From NCBI RefSeq assembly GCF_900142185.1, contig NZ_FQZZ01000002.1, forward strand, positions 62,001 through 126,000: a DNA stretch of 64,000 nt. Direction: 5' to 3'. The position numbers and the translations under genes were made by a program. The notes under the pieces are model-generated. The model was not told where the DNA came from and did no database searches. It saw nothing but the letters and a program-made list of their open reading frames with translations. Below, piece after piece: positions 52,612 through 60,469 of this stretch. This DNA comes from Lutimaribacter pacificus. GTDB taxonomy: Bacteria > Pseudomonadota > Alphaproteobacteria > Rhodobacterales > Rhodobacteraceae. Within the stretch, counting starts at the first letter, position 1. The number at the start of each line of letters is the position of its first letter.

Positions 52612-52639
52612 AAGGCCCGGATCGGGCGATCCGGGCCTT
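52612..52639. terminator. Bidirectional terminator
   Basis: AAGGCCCGGATC and its perfect complement around a 4-nt GGGC loop, between the convergent DUF4386 gene and trcR. Confidence 0.85.
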
Positions 52640-52669
52640 GGCATACAGAGGGTGGCGGAACGGCCCCGG

Positions 52670-53422
52670 TCAGGGCTGTTCGTCCTCATCCTCGTCGTCG
52701 TCATCGCTGTCGCCCGGCAGGTTGAAGAAGCTGTCGGCGTCGGGAATCGCGTCTTCCTTGTCGTCGTCATCCTTGAGGCTGAAGGTTTCTAGCCCCTCGA
52801 TGGCGGTCGGCATACGCGGCGATTCGTCCATGCCCAGCGATTGCTCGGTCGACAGCAGCTTGCGGCGTGCGTCGTCGTCCATCGCCTCGCCTTCCTTGGC
52901 GCGCTTTTCGGCGGCCTTTTGCACGGCGGCGTCAAGCTCGGACTGTTTGCACAGGCCCAGGGCGACCGGGTCGATCGGCTGCATGTTCGAGATGTTCCAG
53001 TGCGTGCGTTCACGGATCGACTGGATCGTCGGCTTGGTGGTGCCCACCAGTTTCGATATCTGGCCATCGGTCAGCTCGGGGTGGAACTTGACCAGCCACA
53101 GGATCGCGTTGGGCCGGTCCTGACGCTTGGACAGCGGCGTATAACGCGGGCCGCGGCGTTTTTCCTCGCCCACGGCGGCGGGGTTGAACTTGAGCTTGAG
53201 CTTGTAGAGCGGATCGGCTTCGCCCTTTTCGATTTCGCCCTGCTCAAGCTGGTTGTTGGCGATCGGGTCGAAGCCCTTGACGCCCGCGGCGACGTCACCA
53301 TCGGCGATGCCCTGCACCTCAAGCTCGTGCATGCCGGTGAAATCGGCGATCTGCTTGAAGGTCAGCGTGGTGTTGTCGACCAGCCAGACGGCGGTGGCTT
53401 TTGCCATGATCGGTTTGTTCAT
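52670..53422 (-). CDS. trcR: Cell-cycle transcriptional regulator TrcR (DUF1013)
   Basis: 250 residues from the ATG at 53422 (MNKPIMAKATAVWLVDNTTLTF), with GGAG upstream. Conserved family segments: QIADFTGMHELEVQGIADGDVAAGVKGFDPI, RRGPRYTPLSKRQDRPNAI, and a second helix-turn-helix, LTDGQISKLVGTTKPTIQSIRERTHWN. The C-terminal 40 residues are strongly acidic. It is nearly universal in alphaproteobacteria and linked to cell-cycle transcription. Confidence 0.9.
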   Translation of the reverse strand: MNKPIMAKATAVWLVDNTTLTFKQIADFTGMHELEVQGIADGDVAAGVKGFDPIANNQLEQGEIEKGEADPLYKLKLKFNPAAVGEEKRRGPRYTPLSKRQDRPNAILWLVKFHPELTDGQISKLVGTTKPTIQSIRERTHWNISNMQPIDPVALGLCKQSELDAAVQKAAEKRAKEGEAMDDDARRKLLSTEQSLGMDESPRMPTAIEGLETFSLKDDDDKEDAIPDADSFFNLPGDSDDDDEDEDEQP

Positions 53423-53546
53423 GTCAGATCTCCTGAACTCAAATCTTCCCCGCTGCCGGAAAACGGCTGCCCGGTGCGGGCTGGGTTTCCATTGTGGGGG
53501 AAATTGGCGCCTGTATACTGCCGGAAATCGTATAAGGAAAGAGTGA

Positions 53547-54185
53547 ATGCGCGTCCTGGCCCTGCTGTGTCTGTGTATCGGCATCGCCGCGCCGCTGGCT
53601 GCTGGGAACGACAGGGCGGGGGAATTCGACTATTACGTGCTTGCGCTCAGTTGGTCGCCCAACTGGTGCGCAACCGAGGGCGATGCGCGCAATTCGCCGC
53701 AATGCGACGCCTCGCGGGATTTCGGCTGGGTGCTGCACGGGCTCTGGCCGCAATACCACCGGGGCTGGCCGTCGCATTGCCTGACCACATGGCCACAGCC
53801 CGGCCGCGCCATGACCCGCGAAATGGCCGATATCATGGGGACAAGCGGGCTGGCCTGGTACCAGTGGAAGAAGCACGGGTCCTGTTCGGGTCTGTCGCCG
53901 GCGGATTACTACGCGCTGGCGCGGCGTGCCTACGAGATGGTCAACCGACCGGCGGTGTTCCGGCAGCTCGACAAGCCGGTGCGCCTGCCCGCCAAGGTGG
54001 TCGAGCAGGCGTTCATCGAGGCGAATCCGGGGTGGGAGCCCGACATGCTGACCATCACCTGCAAGGATGGCCGGATACAGGAGGCGCGGCTGTGCCTGTC
54101 ACGCGATCTGCAGCCGGTGCCCTGCGGCCGCGACGTGGTGCGCGATTGCCCGATGAAGGATGCCCTGTTCGATCCCGTCCGCTGA
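53547..54185 (+). CDS. Secreted ribonuclease T2
   Basis: 212 residues with a signal peptide (MRVLALLCLCIGIAAPLAAG). The two catalytic histidine boxes are GWVLHGLWPQ (CAS I) and WYQWKKHGSCS (CAS II). YYVLALSWSPNWC at the start is typical. Six or more cysteines suggest disulphides. It degrades RNA in the periplasm or outside the cell. Divergent from trcR. Confidence 0.93.
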   Translation: MRVLALLCLCIGIAAPLAAGNDRAGEFDYYVLALSWSPNWCATEGDARNSPQCDASRDFGWVLHGLWPQYHRGWPSHCLTTWPQPGRAMTREMADIMGTSGLAWYQWKKHGSCSGLSPADYYALARRAYEMVNRPAVFRQLDKPVRLPAKVVEQAFIEANPGWEPDMLTITCKDGRIQEARLCLSRDLQPVPCGRDVVRDCPMKDALFDPVR

Positions 54186-54203
54186 TATGTCCGCCGGAAT
54201 GCA

Positions 54204-54235
54204 ATGCGCCGCCGGAAATGAAACCGGCGGCGCAT
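54204..54235. terminator. Bidirectional terminator
   Basis: ATGCGCCGCCGG and its perfect complement around AAATGAAA, between the convergent RNase T2 and H-NS-like genes. Confidence 0.75.
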
Positions 54236-54284
54236 ATCGTTCAGCCATTCAATCGCGCGTCGGGGCAGGCCCCCGGTCAATCGC

Positions 54285-54596
54285 TCAGATAAGCAGATCG
54301 TCCAGCGATTTCCCCTTTTTCAGCGCCTCTTTCACCCATTCGGGGCGGCGGCCCTTGCCCGTCCAGGTGATGGCGGGATCGTCGGGATTGCGGTATTTCG
54401 GGATACCCATTCTTTTGGATTTCTTGCCGCCGACAAGATCGTTCAGCGAGAATCCCATTTCCTGCGCTTTCGCCTCAAGCTCCGACAACGCTTTCTGGCG
54501 CTGGCGTTCCTTGTAATTGTCAATGGCGCGGGCAACCTGTTTCTGAAGGGTTCTGAGTTCGTCGAGTGACAGCGAGTCGAGATCTATTTGTGACAT
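54285..54596 (-). CDS. H-NS family nucleoid protein (HvrA type)
   Basis: 103 residues from the ATG at 54596. An N-terminal coiled-coil dimerisation region (LDELRTLQKQVARAIDNYKERQRQKALSELEAKAQEMG) precedes the C-terminal DNA-binding motif ITWTGKGRRPEWVKEAL with a basic KKSKRMGIPKYRNP. HvrA/Spb relatives in Rhodobacter tune photosynthesis and nitrogen genes; H-NS proteins also silence A+T-rich foreign DNA, which may include the element here. Confidence 0.9.
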   Translation of the reverse strand: MSQIDLDSLSLDELRTLQKQVARAIDNYKERQRQKALSELEAKAQEMGFSLNDLVGGKKSKRMGIPKYRNPDDPAITWTGKGRRPEWVKEALKKGKSLDDLLI

Positions 54597-54739
54597 TCTT
54601 TCATTTCCATCTTTCCGCCATACAGTGGCGGCGCTTTTAGCAGGCATGAATTGTAATAACCGGCGTTAAGCCCAGTGATTACGAACCGTAGCAGGAAAAG
54701 GAAGAATGATGAATTGGTAATTTTCAATTCATTCAAACT

Positions 54740-54770
54740 CAATCCCCGCGCAATTTGAACGCGGGGGTTG
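54740..54770 (-). terminator. Terminator-like hairpin after the quinone oxidoreductase gene
   Basis: CAATCCCCGCG pairs with CGCGGGGGTTG (one G-T pair) around a 9-nt loop, about 30 nt downstream of the oxidoreductase stop on the minus strand. It is followed there by a T-containing A+T-rich tail. Confidence 0.6.
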
Positions 54771-54801
54771 AATTCAAAGCCAAATGATTAACGCCTGAGA
54801 G

Positions 54802-55785
54802 TCAGGCGACTTTCAGCACGATTTTTCCGATATGGCTGCCTGCTTCCATTCGGGCATGGGCATCCGCGGCCTTTTCAAGGGGGAATTCGCTGTCCATGAC
54901 CGGCGCGACCTTGCCCGCCTCAAGCAATGGCCAGACATGTTCGCGCAGCGCCTCGGCGATTTCGGCCTTGGCCAGGTCGCTTTGCGGGCGCAGCGTGCTG
55001 CCGGTGATGGTCAGGCGCCGGGTCATCATCTGGGCGAAATTCACCTCGACCTTGGGGCCCTGCAGGAACGCGATCTGCACCAGCCGCCCGTCATCGGCCA
55101 GCGCGCGCAGGTTGCGCGGGATATAAAGGCCCCCCACCATGTCGAGGATCAGGTTGGCGCCGCCTTCCTCGCGCATAACCTCGACGAAATCCTCGTCGTT
55201 GTAGATGATCGTGCGATGCGCGCCCAGGGCGGCGCAGGCGGCGGCCTTTTCCTGTCTGCTGACGGTGGCAAACACCCGCGCGCCGAATTCGCGTGCCAGC
55301 TGGATCGCCGTGGTGCCGATGCCGCTGGCGCCGCCATGCACCAGGAACCGCTCTCCGGCTTTCAGGCCGCCGCGCATGAACACGTTGGTCCAGACGGTGA
55401 AAAAGGTCTCGGGCAGGCACGCGGCCTCGCGCATGTCCATGCCGGCGGGCACGGGCAGGCAATGTGCCGCCGGTGTAGCGACGTATTCGGCATATCCCCC
55501 GCCCGGCAGCAGCGCGCAGACCTTGTCGCCGACCTGCCAGTCATGCACGCCTTCGCCAAGGGCCGCGATTTCGCCCGCAGCTTCGAGCCCCGGCAGGTCG
55601 CTGGCCCCCGGTGGCGGCGCATAGGCGCCGGCGCGTTGCAGCGCATCGGGCCGGTTCACGCCGGCCCAGTGCACGCGGATCACCACCTGGCCGGGTCCGG
55701 GCGCGGGGCGCGGGCGTTCGGCCTTTTTCAGGACCTCGGGACCGCCGGGTTCGGAAATCTCGACGGCGCGCATCGTTTCGGTCAT
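54802..55785 (-). CDS. NAD(P)H quinone oxidoreductase, zinc-independent MDR type
   Basis: 327 residues from the ATG at 55785 (MTETMRAVEISEPGGPEVLKKAERP), with AAGGAGAAGACC upstream. NADPH site LVHGGASGIGTTAIQLAREFGARVFATV. Zinc ligands of classical alcohol dehydrogenases are absent, as in the QorA/PIG3 group. It reduces quinones or electrophilic carbonyls. The COQ9 gene lies 10 bp upstream on the same strand, so the two are probably co-transcribed. Confidence 0.9.
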   Translation of the reverse strand: MTETMRAVEISEPGGPEVLKKAERPRPAPGPGQVVIRVHWAGVNRPDALQRAGAYAPPPGASDLPGLEAAGEIAALGEGVHDWQVGDKVCALLPGGGYAEYVATPAAHCLPVPAGMDMREAACLPETFFTVWTNVFMRGGLKAGERFLVHGGASGIGTTAIQLAREFGARVFATVSRQEKAAACAALGAHRTIIYNDEDFVEVMREEGGANLILDMVGGLYIPRNLRALADDGRLVQIAFLQGPKVEVNFAQMMTRRLTITGSTLRPQSDLAKAEIAEALREHVWPLLEAGKVAPVMDSEFPLEKAADAHARMEAGSHIGKIVLKVA

Positions 55786-55795
55786 GGTCTTCTCC

Positions 55796-56482
55796 TTATT
55801 GCGATCCGGGCCATTGGCCGGGCATGTCGTCGGACGCACGCATCGGTGCCCTGATCCTGCCCAGCAGGCCAAGGGGGCCCGCAAGGATGGTGGTGAAGGC
55901 GCGGTTGTCGCGCAGCTTGCCCTTGACCTTTTCGAACTGCATCACGTTGTCGATCCGGCGGTCCAGAAACGCCCACGTGGCCTGGTGATCCTCGCTTTCG
56001 TCGCCCAGCCAATAGAGAACCGTGGCGCTGTAGACACCGCTGAGAATGGTCCGCTTGGTGTACCAGTTCACATCGTCCGACTGGTCGCCCAGCACCGTCC
56101 AGATCCTGTCGGCCGTGCCCCAGATCGCGCGCGCCCCGTCGCCGGCATATTGCGGCAGGGCGAACAGGGTCGTGCCGCGGCGCACGATTTCCTTGTCCTC
56201 GGCGGCCTCGATGCGGAGCCGGACCGCCGCGGTTACCCGGTCCCGAAAGCGCATGCCGGACATATCTTCGGCCTGGATGCGGCGCACCATCTCGTCATCG
56301 CCGCGCTGGTGATAGGCCATCGCCAGGTCCACCGCACCGCGCGGGCAGGTGGCCTGCGCCAGCGCCGGATCGACAGCTGCATCGGCCACCGCCGCATCGA
56401 AACTCGCCTGGCTCCACCCGTCAAAGGGCACATGCATCAGGGCTGCATCGAGCAGCCGGTCTTTCACGCTCTGATCGTCCAT
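55796..56482 (-). CDS. COQ9 family protein
   Basis: 228 residues. The TetR-like fold region has LLDAALMHVPFDGWSQASFDAAVADAAVD and the C-terminal lipid-binding part LSGVYSATVLYWLGDESEDHQATWAFLDRRIDNVMQFEKVKG. COQ9 assists ubiquinone synthesis by presenting the substrate to the hydroxylase Coq7. It shares an operon with a quinone oxidoreductase. Confidence 0.9.
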   Translation of the reverse strand: MDDQSVKDRLLDAALMHVPFDGWSQASFDAAVADAAVDPALAQATCPRGAVDLAMAYHQRGDDEMVRRIQAEDMSGMRFRDRVTAAVRLRIEAAEDKEIVRRGTTLFALPQYAGDGARAIWGTADRIWTVLGDQSDDVNWYTKRTILSGVYSATVLYWLGDESEDHQATWAFLDRRIDNVMQFEKVKGKLRDNRAFTTILAGPLGLLGRIRAPMRASDDMPGQWPGSQ

Positions 56483-56512
56483 CGGGGCCTCCGTCGGCTT
56501 TTGGCGTTACCC

Positions 56513-56541
56513 TAGACAAGTAAGGCGGGCTTTGCTATATG
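56513..56541 (+). promoter_or_regulatory. rpsU promoter
   Basis: TAGACA at 56513-56518 and TATATG at 56536-56541 with a 17-bp spacer, a good sigma-70 promoter, about 55 bp upstream of the rpsU start. Confidence 0.7.
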
Positions 56542-56577
56542 GCCACTTCCTGCAATTTCCTTGCAACTCAAACTTAG

Positions 56578-56595
56578 AAAGGTGGTGAAAACCAC
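56578..56595 (+). promoter_or_regulatory. Tetraloop hairpin over the rpsU ribosome binding site
   Basis: AAAGGTGG is the Shine-Dalgarno. GTGGT-GAAA-ACCAC (56582-56595) forms a 5-bp stem capped by a GNRA tetraloop, ending directly at the ATG. Folding would hide part of the ribosome site. Confidence 0.55.
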
Positions 56596-56802
56596 ATGCA
56601 GGTTACTGTTCGTGACAACAACGTCGATCAGGCGCTCCGTGCCCTGAAGAAAAAGCTGCAGCGTGAAGGCGTTTTCCGCGAAATGAAGCTCAAGCAGCAT
56701 TTCGAGAAACCGTCGGTCAAGAAAGCACGCGAAAAGGCCGAGGCGATTCGCCGCGCCCGCAAGCTGGCACGTAAGAAAGCGCAGCGCGAAGGTCTGCTTT
56801 AA
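56596..56802 (+). CDS. rpsU: 30S ribosomal protein S21
   Basis: 68 residues. [31 protein letters not shown] and the basic tail [17 protein letters not shown] are typical. S21 helps the 30S subunit at initiation. Transcribed alone from its own promoter and ended by a strong terminator. Confidence 0.97.
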   Translation: MQVTVRDNNVDQALRALKKKLQREGVFREMKLKQHFEKPSVKKAREKAEAIRRARKLARKKAQREGLL

Positions 56803-56836
56803 GCCCTTCGTCCTGACGGACAGAGAAAAAACGATG

Positions 56837-56871
56837 ACCCCCGGGCGTTGCTTCGGGGGTTTTTCTTTTTT
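56837..56871 (+). terminator. Intrinsic terminator of rpsU
   Basis: ACCCCCG and CGGGGGT form the stem, followed by a long T run (TTTTCTTTTTT). Confidence 0.92.
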
Positions 56872-57117
56872 GGGAGCAATGCGTGTCGGTTCGCGCCTGA
56901 TCGCGGGAGAGCCTGCGACGCACCCTGCCCGGAACGGCCGCGCAGCGGCCCGGGCATCGCACGGCCGCCCCCCGGCCGGGCGATTGGCTGCCGCAGGTGC
57001 CACGGTCAGAGGGAGGATGTGGCTGCACGATAAAATGCCAGTCACAAACGTCGGATCGCCCGACCGCGGCCGTGCGATGCCCTCCGGTTGCGGACACTAC
57101 CATTCCTTTCCAGGCGC
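56872..57117. other. Intergenic region with dispersed repeat copy 2
   Basis: After the rpsU terminator the space to the convergent esterase stop at 57118 is mostly the second copy of the dispersed repeat. I see no protein-coding content. Confidence 0.6.
56925..57084. repeat. Dispersed hairpin-forming repeat, copy 2
   Basis: 160 bp, same orientation as copy 1 at 25496-25644, with an 11-bp insertion (GCCCCCCGGCC) near the left arm. Inverted arms GGGCATCGCACGGCC and GGCCGTGCGATGCCC are perfect over 15 bp here, better than in copy 1. Confidence 0.8.
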
Positions 57118-58149
57118 TCAGCCCAGCGTCTTGCGCAGCCAGTCGGCGGAGCGGCGCAGCGCCGCGTTGCCTTGCGGGACGACCTTGGTCAGCGATGCGA
57201 AGGCATGGACCTGACCGGGGAATTCGGCCAGCTCTGCCGCAACGCCCGCATCGCGCAGTGCGGCGGCATGGGCCTGCCCGTCATCCCATAGCGGATCATG
57301 CCCCGCCACCACGATCATCGCCGGCGGCTGGCCCACCAGATGTGGCGAGAACAGCGGCGAGACACGCGGATCGAGCCGGTCCTGCGTTTCGGGCAGATAC
57401 TGGTCGAGATACCACCGGATGCGCACCACCGGCAAAAGCGGTTGATCCTTCAGCGATTGCATGGATTGCGATGTCATGCGCGCGTCGACCGCCGGATAGA
57501 TCAGCAGTTGCCCGGCCGGCACGGGCAGCCCCGCCGCGCCCAGATCGTGCATCAGCACCGCCGTCAGGTTGGCCCCCGCGCTGTCGCCGCCCACGGCCAG
57601 CCGCGCCGGGTCGATCCGCAGCGCGGTCGCGCCCGAAACAAGCGCCCGATAACAGGCCAGCACGTCATCCGCGCCGGCGGGAAACTTGTGCTCGGGCGCA
57701 AGCCGGTAGTCATAGGAGATAACCCGGACGCCCGCCCAGTCGGCCAGCTTGCCGCACAGCCCGTCATGGCTGCCGATACTGCCCTGCACCCAGCCGCCGC
57801 CATGCAGGAAAAGCAGGGTCGGCGCATCCTCGCCTGCCCCGGCAGGCGTATAAAGCCGCGCGGGCCGTGGCCCGTCGGCACCCGGCAGGGTGATATCCTG
57901 CCTGTTCACACTCGCCGGTGTGGGGCGGTCGAATTTCGCCGCCATCATCTCGATCTGCGCGCGGCTTTCCTCAAGGCTGGGCATGGCGCCCGGCGCGCGG
58001 ACAAGTCCGACCAGATCACAGAGAGCCTGCGCGCTGGCGTCGATTTTCCGCCCGTCCACCACCGGCAATCGCCCGCCATACAGCGCCCGCCTGGCGCCAT
58101 CGGGCAACAGCACGCGCGCCAGCGCAAGGGCCAACCGCAGTTTCTGCAT
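57118..58149 (-). CDS. Alpha/beta hydrolase, hormone-sensitive lipase family
   Basis: 343 residues from the ATG at 58149, which overlaps the thiolase stop by one base. Oxyanion motif LFLHGGGWVQGS near 120, nucleophile VGGDSAGANLTAV near 192, acid in VVAGHDPLWDDG and histidine in PGQVHAFASL. Such esterases act on short acyl esters. Coupling to a thiolase suggests a role in acyl or polyester metabolism, which is inference. Confidence 0.88.
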   Translation of the reverse strand: MQKLRLALALARVLLPDGARRALYGGRLPVVDGRKIDASAQALCDLVGLVRAPGAMPSLEESRAQIEMMAAKFDRPTPASVNRQDITLPGADGPRPARLYTPAGAGEDAPTLLFLHGGGWVQGSIGSHDGLCGKLADWAGVRVISYDYRLAPEHKFPAGADDVLACYRALVSGATALRIDPARLAVGGDSAGANLTAVLMHDLGAAGLPVPAGQLLIYPAVDARMTSQSMQSLKDQPLLPVVRIRWYLDQYLPETQDRLDPRVSPLFSPHLVGQPPAMIVVAGHDPLWDDGQAHAAALRDAGVAAELAEFPGQVHAFASLTKVVPQGNAALRRSADWLRKTLG

Positions 58150-59321
58150 CAGACCCGCTCGATCGCGATGGCGGTGCCTTCGCCGCCGCCGATGCAGATC
58201 GCCGCGATACCGCGTTTCAGCCCGCGTTTTTCCAGCGCGTTCAGCAGCGTCACCATGATCCGCGCGCCCGATGCGCCGATCGGATGGCCCAGGGCACAGG
58301 CGCCGCCATTCACGTTCACGATGTCGCGCGGCAGGCCCATTTCCTTCATGAAGGCCATGGGCACGACGGCGAATGCCTCGTTCACCTCCCACAGGTCGAC
58401 ATCCGAGGTTTTCCAGCCCAGACGGTCCAGCAGCTTTTTCGCGGCCGGCACGGGGGCGGTCGGGAAATCCTTTGGCGCATGGGCATGGCTGGCGTGGCCC
58501 AGGATGCGGGCGCGCACGTTCAGCCCCTGCGCGTCGGCAGCATCCTGGCTGGCCAGCACCAGCGCCGCGGCACCGTCGGAAATCGACGAGGAATTGGCCG
58601 CCGTCACCGTGCCGTCCTTGCGGAAGGCCGGTTTCAGCATCGGGATCTTTTCGGGCCGTGCCTTGGCGGGCTGTTCGTCCTTGGTGATGACTTCCTCGCC
58701 GGTGCGGGCGTGGATGGTGAACGGGGCGATCTCGCCGTCGAAGGCGCCCGAGCGTTCGGCATCCAGCGCGTTTTCAAGCGAGGCGATGGCGTATTGGTCC
58801 TGATCCTCGCGGGTGAACTGGAACGCCCCGGCGCAATCCTCGGCGAAGGTGCCCATCAGGCGGCCCTTGTCATAGGCGTCTTCCAGCCCGTCCAGGAACA
58901 TATGGTCCTTGACTTCCTGGTGGCCGATCCGTGCGCCGCCGCGCATCTTGGGCAGGATGTAGGGCGCATTCGACATCGATTCCATGCCGCCCGCGATCAT
59001 CGTGCCGGCATGGCCCAGCGCGATCTGGTCGAACGCCACCATCGCCGCCTTCATGCCCGATCCGCACATCTTGTTCAGCGTGGTGGCGGGCACCTCTTCG
59101 CCAAGCCCCGCCGCGAACCCGGCCTGTCGGGCGGGTGCCTGGCCCTGTCCTGCGGGCAGCACGCAGCCCATCAGGACCTCGTCCACGGTCCCGGTGCCCG
59201 CGTCTGCCAGCGCGGCGCGGATCGCCGCGCCGCCCAGATCGGCGGCTGCGACCCCGTCGAACACGCCCTGAAATCCACCCATCGGCGTGCGCGACGCCCC
59301 TGCGATCACAACGTTCTTCAT
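58149..59321 (-). CDS. Acetyl-CoA C-acyltransferase (thiolase)
   Basis: 390 residues. The first active-site cysteine is in LNKMCGSGMKAAM near 88; the histidine and second cysteine in GGACALGHPIGASGARI near 345-375, with NEAFAVV. It condenses or cleaves acyl-CoA; PhaA-type acetoacetyl-CoA synthesis and beta-oxidation are both possible. It is translationally coupled to the esterase. Confidence 0.93.
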   Translation of the reverse strand: MKNVVIAGASRTPMGGFQGVFDGVAAADLGGAAIRAALADAGTGTVDEVLMGCVLPAGQGQAPARQAGFAAGLGEEVPATTLNKMCGSGMKAAMVAFDQIALGHAGTMIAGGMESMSNAPYILPKMRGGARIGHQEVKDHMFLDGLEDAYDKGRLMGTFAEDCAGAFQFTREDQDQYAIASLENALDAERSGAFDGEIAPFTIHARTGEEVITKDEQPAKARPEKIPMLKPAFRKDGTVTAANSSSISDGAAALVLASQDAADAQGLNVRARILGHASHAHAPKDFPTAPVPAAKKLLDRLGWKTSDVDLWEVNEAFAVVPMAFMKEMGLPRDIVNVNGGACALGHPIGASGARIMVTLLNALEKRGLKRGIAAICIGGGEGTAIAIERV

Positions 59322-59406
59322 GGCTCACTCCCTTATCCTTTGTTCCTGCATACCGAATGGTAAGGAATGCCGTCTAGCCTTCCGTCGCAGAGCAGTATTT
59401 CTACCA

Positions 59407-59763
59407 ATGAACGGATCGGAGCGGATGCAGCTTTCGGCAAGACAATTCGGGCCATTCCACGTGGTCGACATCGCAGGGCCGCGAATCGACGCGGCGGTCG
59501 CCATCGCCTTCAAGGATTCGGTGCGCGACCTGACCGATGATATCGACGGGGATGTCATCCTGAACCTCGGGGCAGTGGATTTCATCGATTCCAGCGGTCT
59601 GGGCGCCATCGTCGCCGCGATGAAGCAGCTTGGCCCCGACCGGCGGCTGCACCTCGCCTGCCTGTCGCCGGCGGTGGAAAAGGTGTTCCGCCTGACGCGG
59701 ATGGACAGCGTTTTCACCATTCACCGATCGCTCGACGCGGCGCTGGGCGATCACGGGGCATAG
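59407..59763 (+). CDS. STAS-domain anti-anti-sigma factor
   Basis: 118 residues; a second ATG at 59425 (MQLSARQFG) is an equally likely start. The phospho-acceptor serine is in VDFIDSSGLGAIVAAM near 65. Such proteins release sigma factors or other targets from an anti-sigma kinase when unphosphorylated. The kinase gene follows 7 bp later. Confidence 0.88.
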   Translation: MNGSERMQLSARQFGPFHVVDIAGPRIDAAVAIAFKDSVRDLTDDIDGDVILNLGAVDFIDSSGLGAIVAAMKQLGPDRRLHLACLSPAVEKVFRLTRMDSVFTIHRSLDAALGDHGA

Positions 59764-59770
59764 GGCAAAA

Positions 59771-60280
59771 ATGGCGGATGCACGGCAGAAAACGATACCC
59801 CCCGCCCAGGGTGGCGGCGCGTTGATCGTCAATTTCCACGCCACCCCCCTGAACGTGCGCGAGGCGCTGGGCACGTTGCTGACCTATCTTGCGCCGCTCG
59901 GCCTGCCGCCCGATCAGCGCGACACGATCCAGCTGGTGCTGGCCGAGGCGCTGAACAACGTGACCGAACATGCCTATCCCGCCGGGGCAGGTGGGCCGAT
60001 CTACCTGCGCGCCCTTGCCGAATGCGCGGAACTGACCGTCATCATCCGGGATCGCGGCGTGCCCCTGCCGGCCGAGCTGATCCTGTCGGAGGGCAAGGCC
60101 GGCCGCGATCCGGCCGACCTGCCCGAAGGCGGTTTCGGCTGGCACCTGATCCGCAGCCTTGCCAGCACGCTCGATCACAACCGCCTGGCGCGGTGGAACG
60201 AGCTGAAGGTGGTGTTCTCTCTTGCCCGGTTCGCGGGTGGGCCTGCCTGCCACCAAATCGCCCCAAAGCCATCGGAATAG
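59771..60280 (+). CDS. Anti-sigma factor serine kinase (RsbW-like ATPase)
   Basis: 169 residues with a HATPase_c_2 domain: QLVLAEALNNVTEHAYP (N box), RDRGVPLP (G1 box) and EGGFGWHLIRSLAST (G2 box). It would phosphorylate the adjacent STAS protein. No PP2C phosphatase or sigma gene lies next to the pair, so the output is unknown. Confidence 0.88.
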   Translation: MADARQKTIPPAQGGGALIVNFHATPLNVREALGTLLTYLAPLGLPPDQRDTIQLVLAEALNNVTEHAYPAGAGGPIYLRALAECAELTVIIRDRGVPLPAELILSEGKAGRDPADLPEGGFGWHLIRSLASTLDHNRLARWNELKVVFSLARFAGGPACHQIAPKPSE

Positions 60281-60469
60281 CGCCAGAATCCAGCGGCATA
60301 ACGATTCCCGTAGCTGCATAGGCTTCCCTCGGCGTCGCGTTTTCACAGCCCCCACCCAGTGCGCGGCGCCGAGGTTCTTACCCTTCCGAAAATTCCCGGA
60401 CCGGCGCGATTGGCATTCCCTGCCTGCCGCCTTACTCTCCGTCGCATAACGGACAGGAGGCTGCCGATC

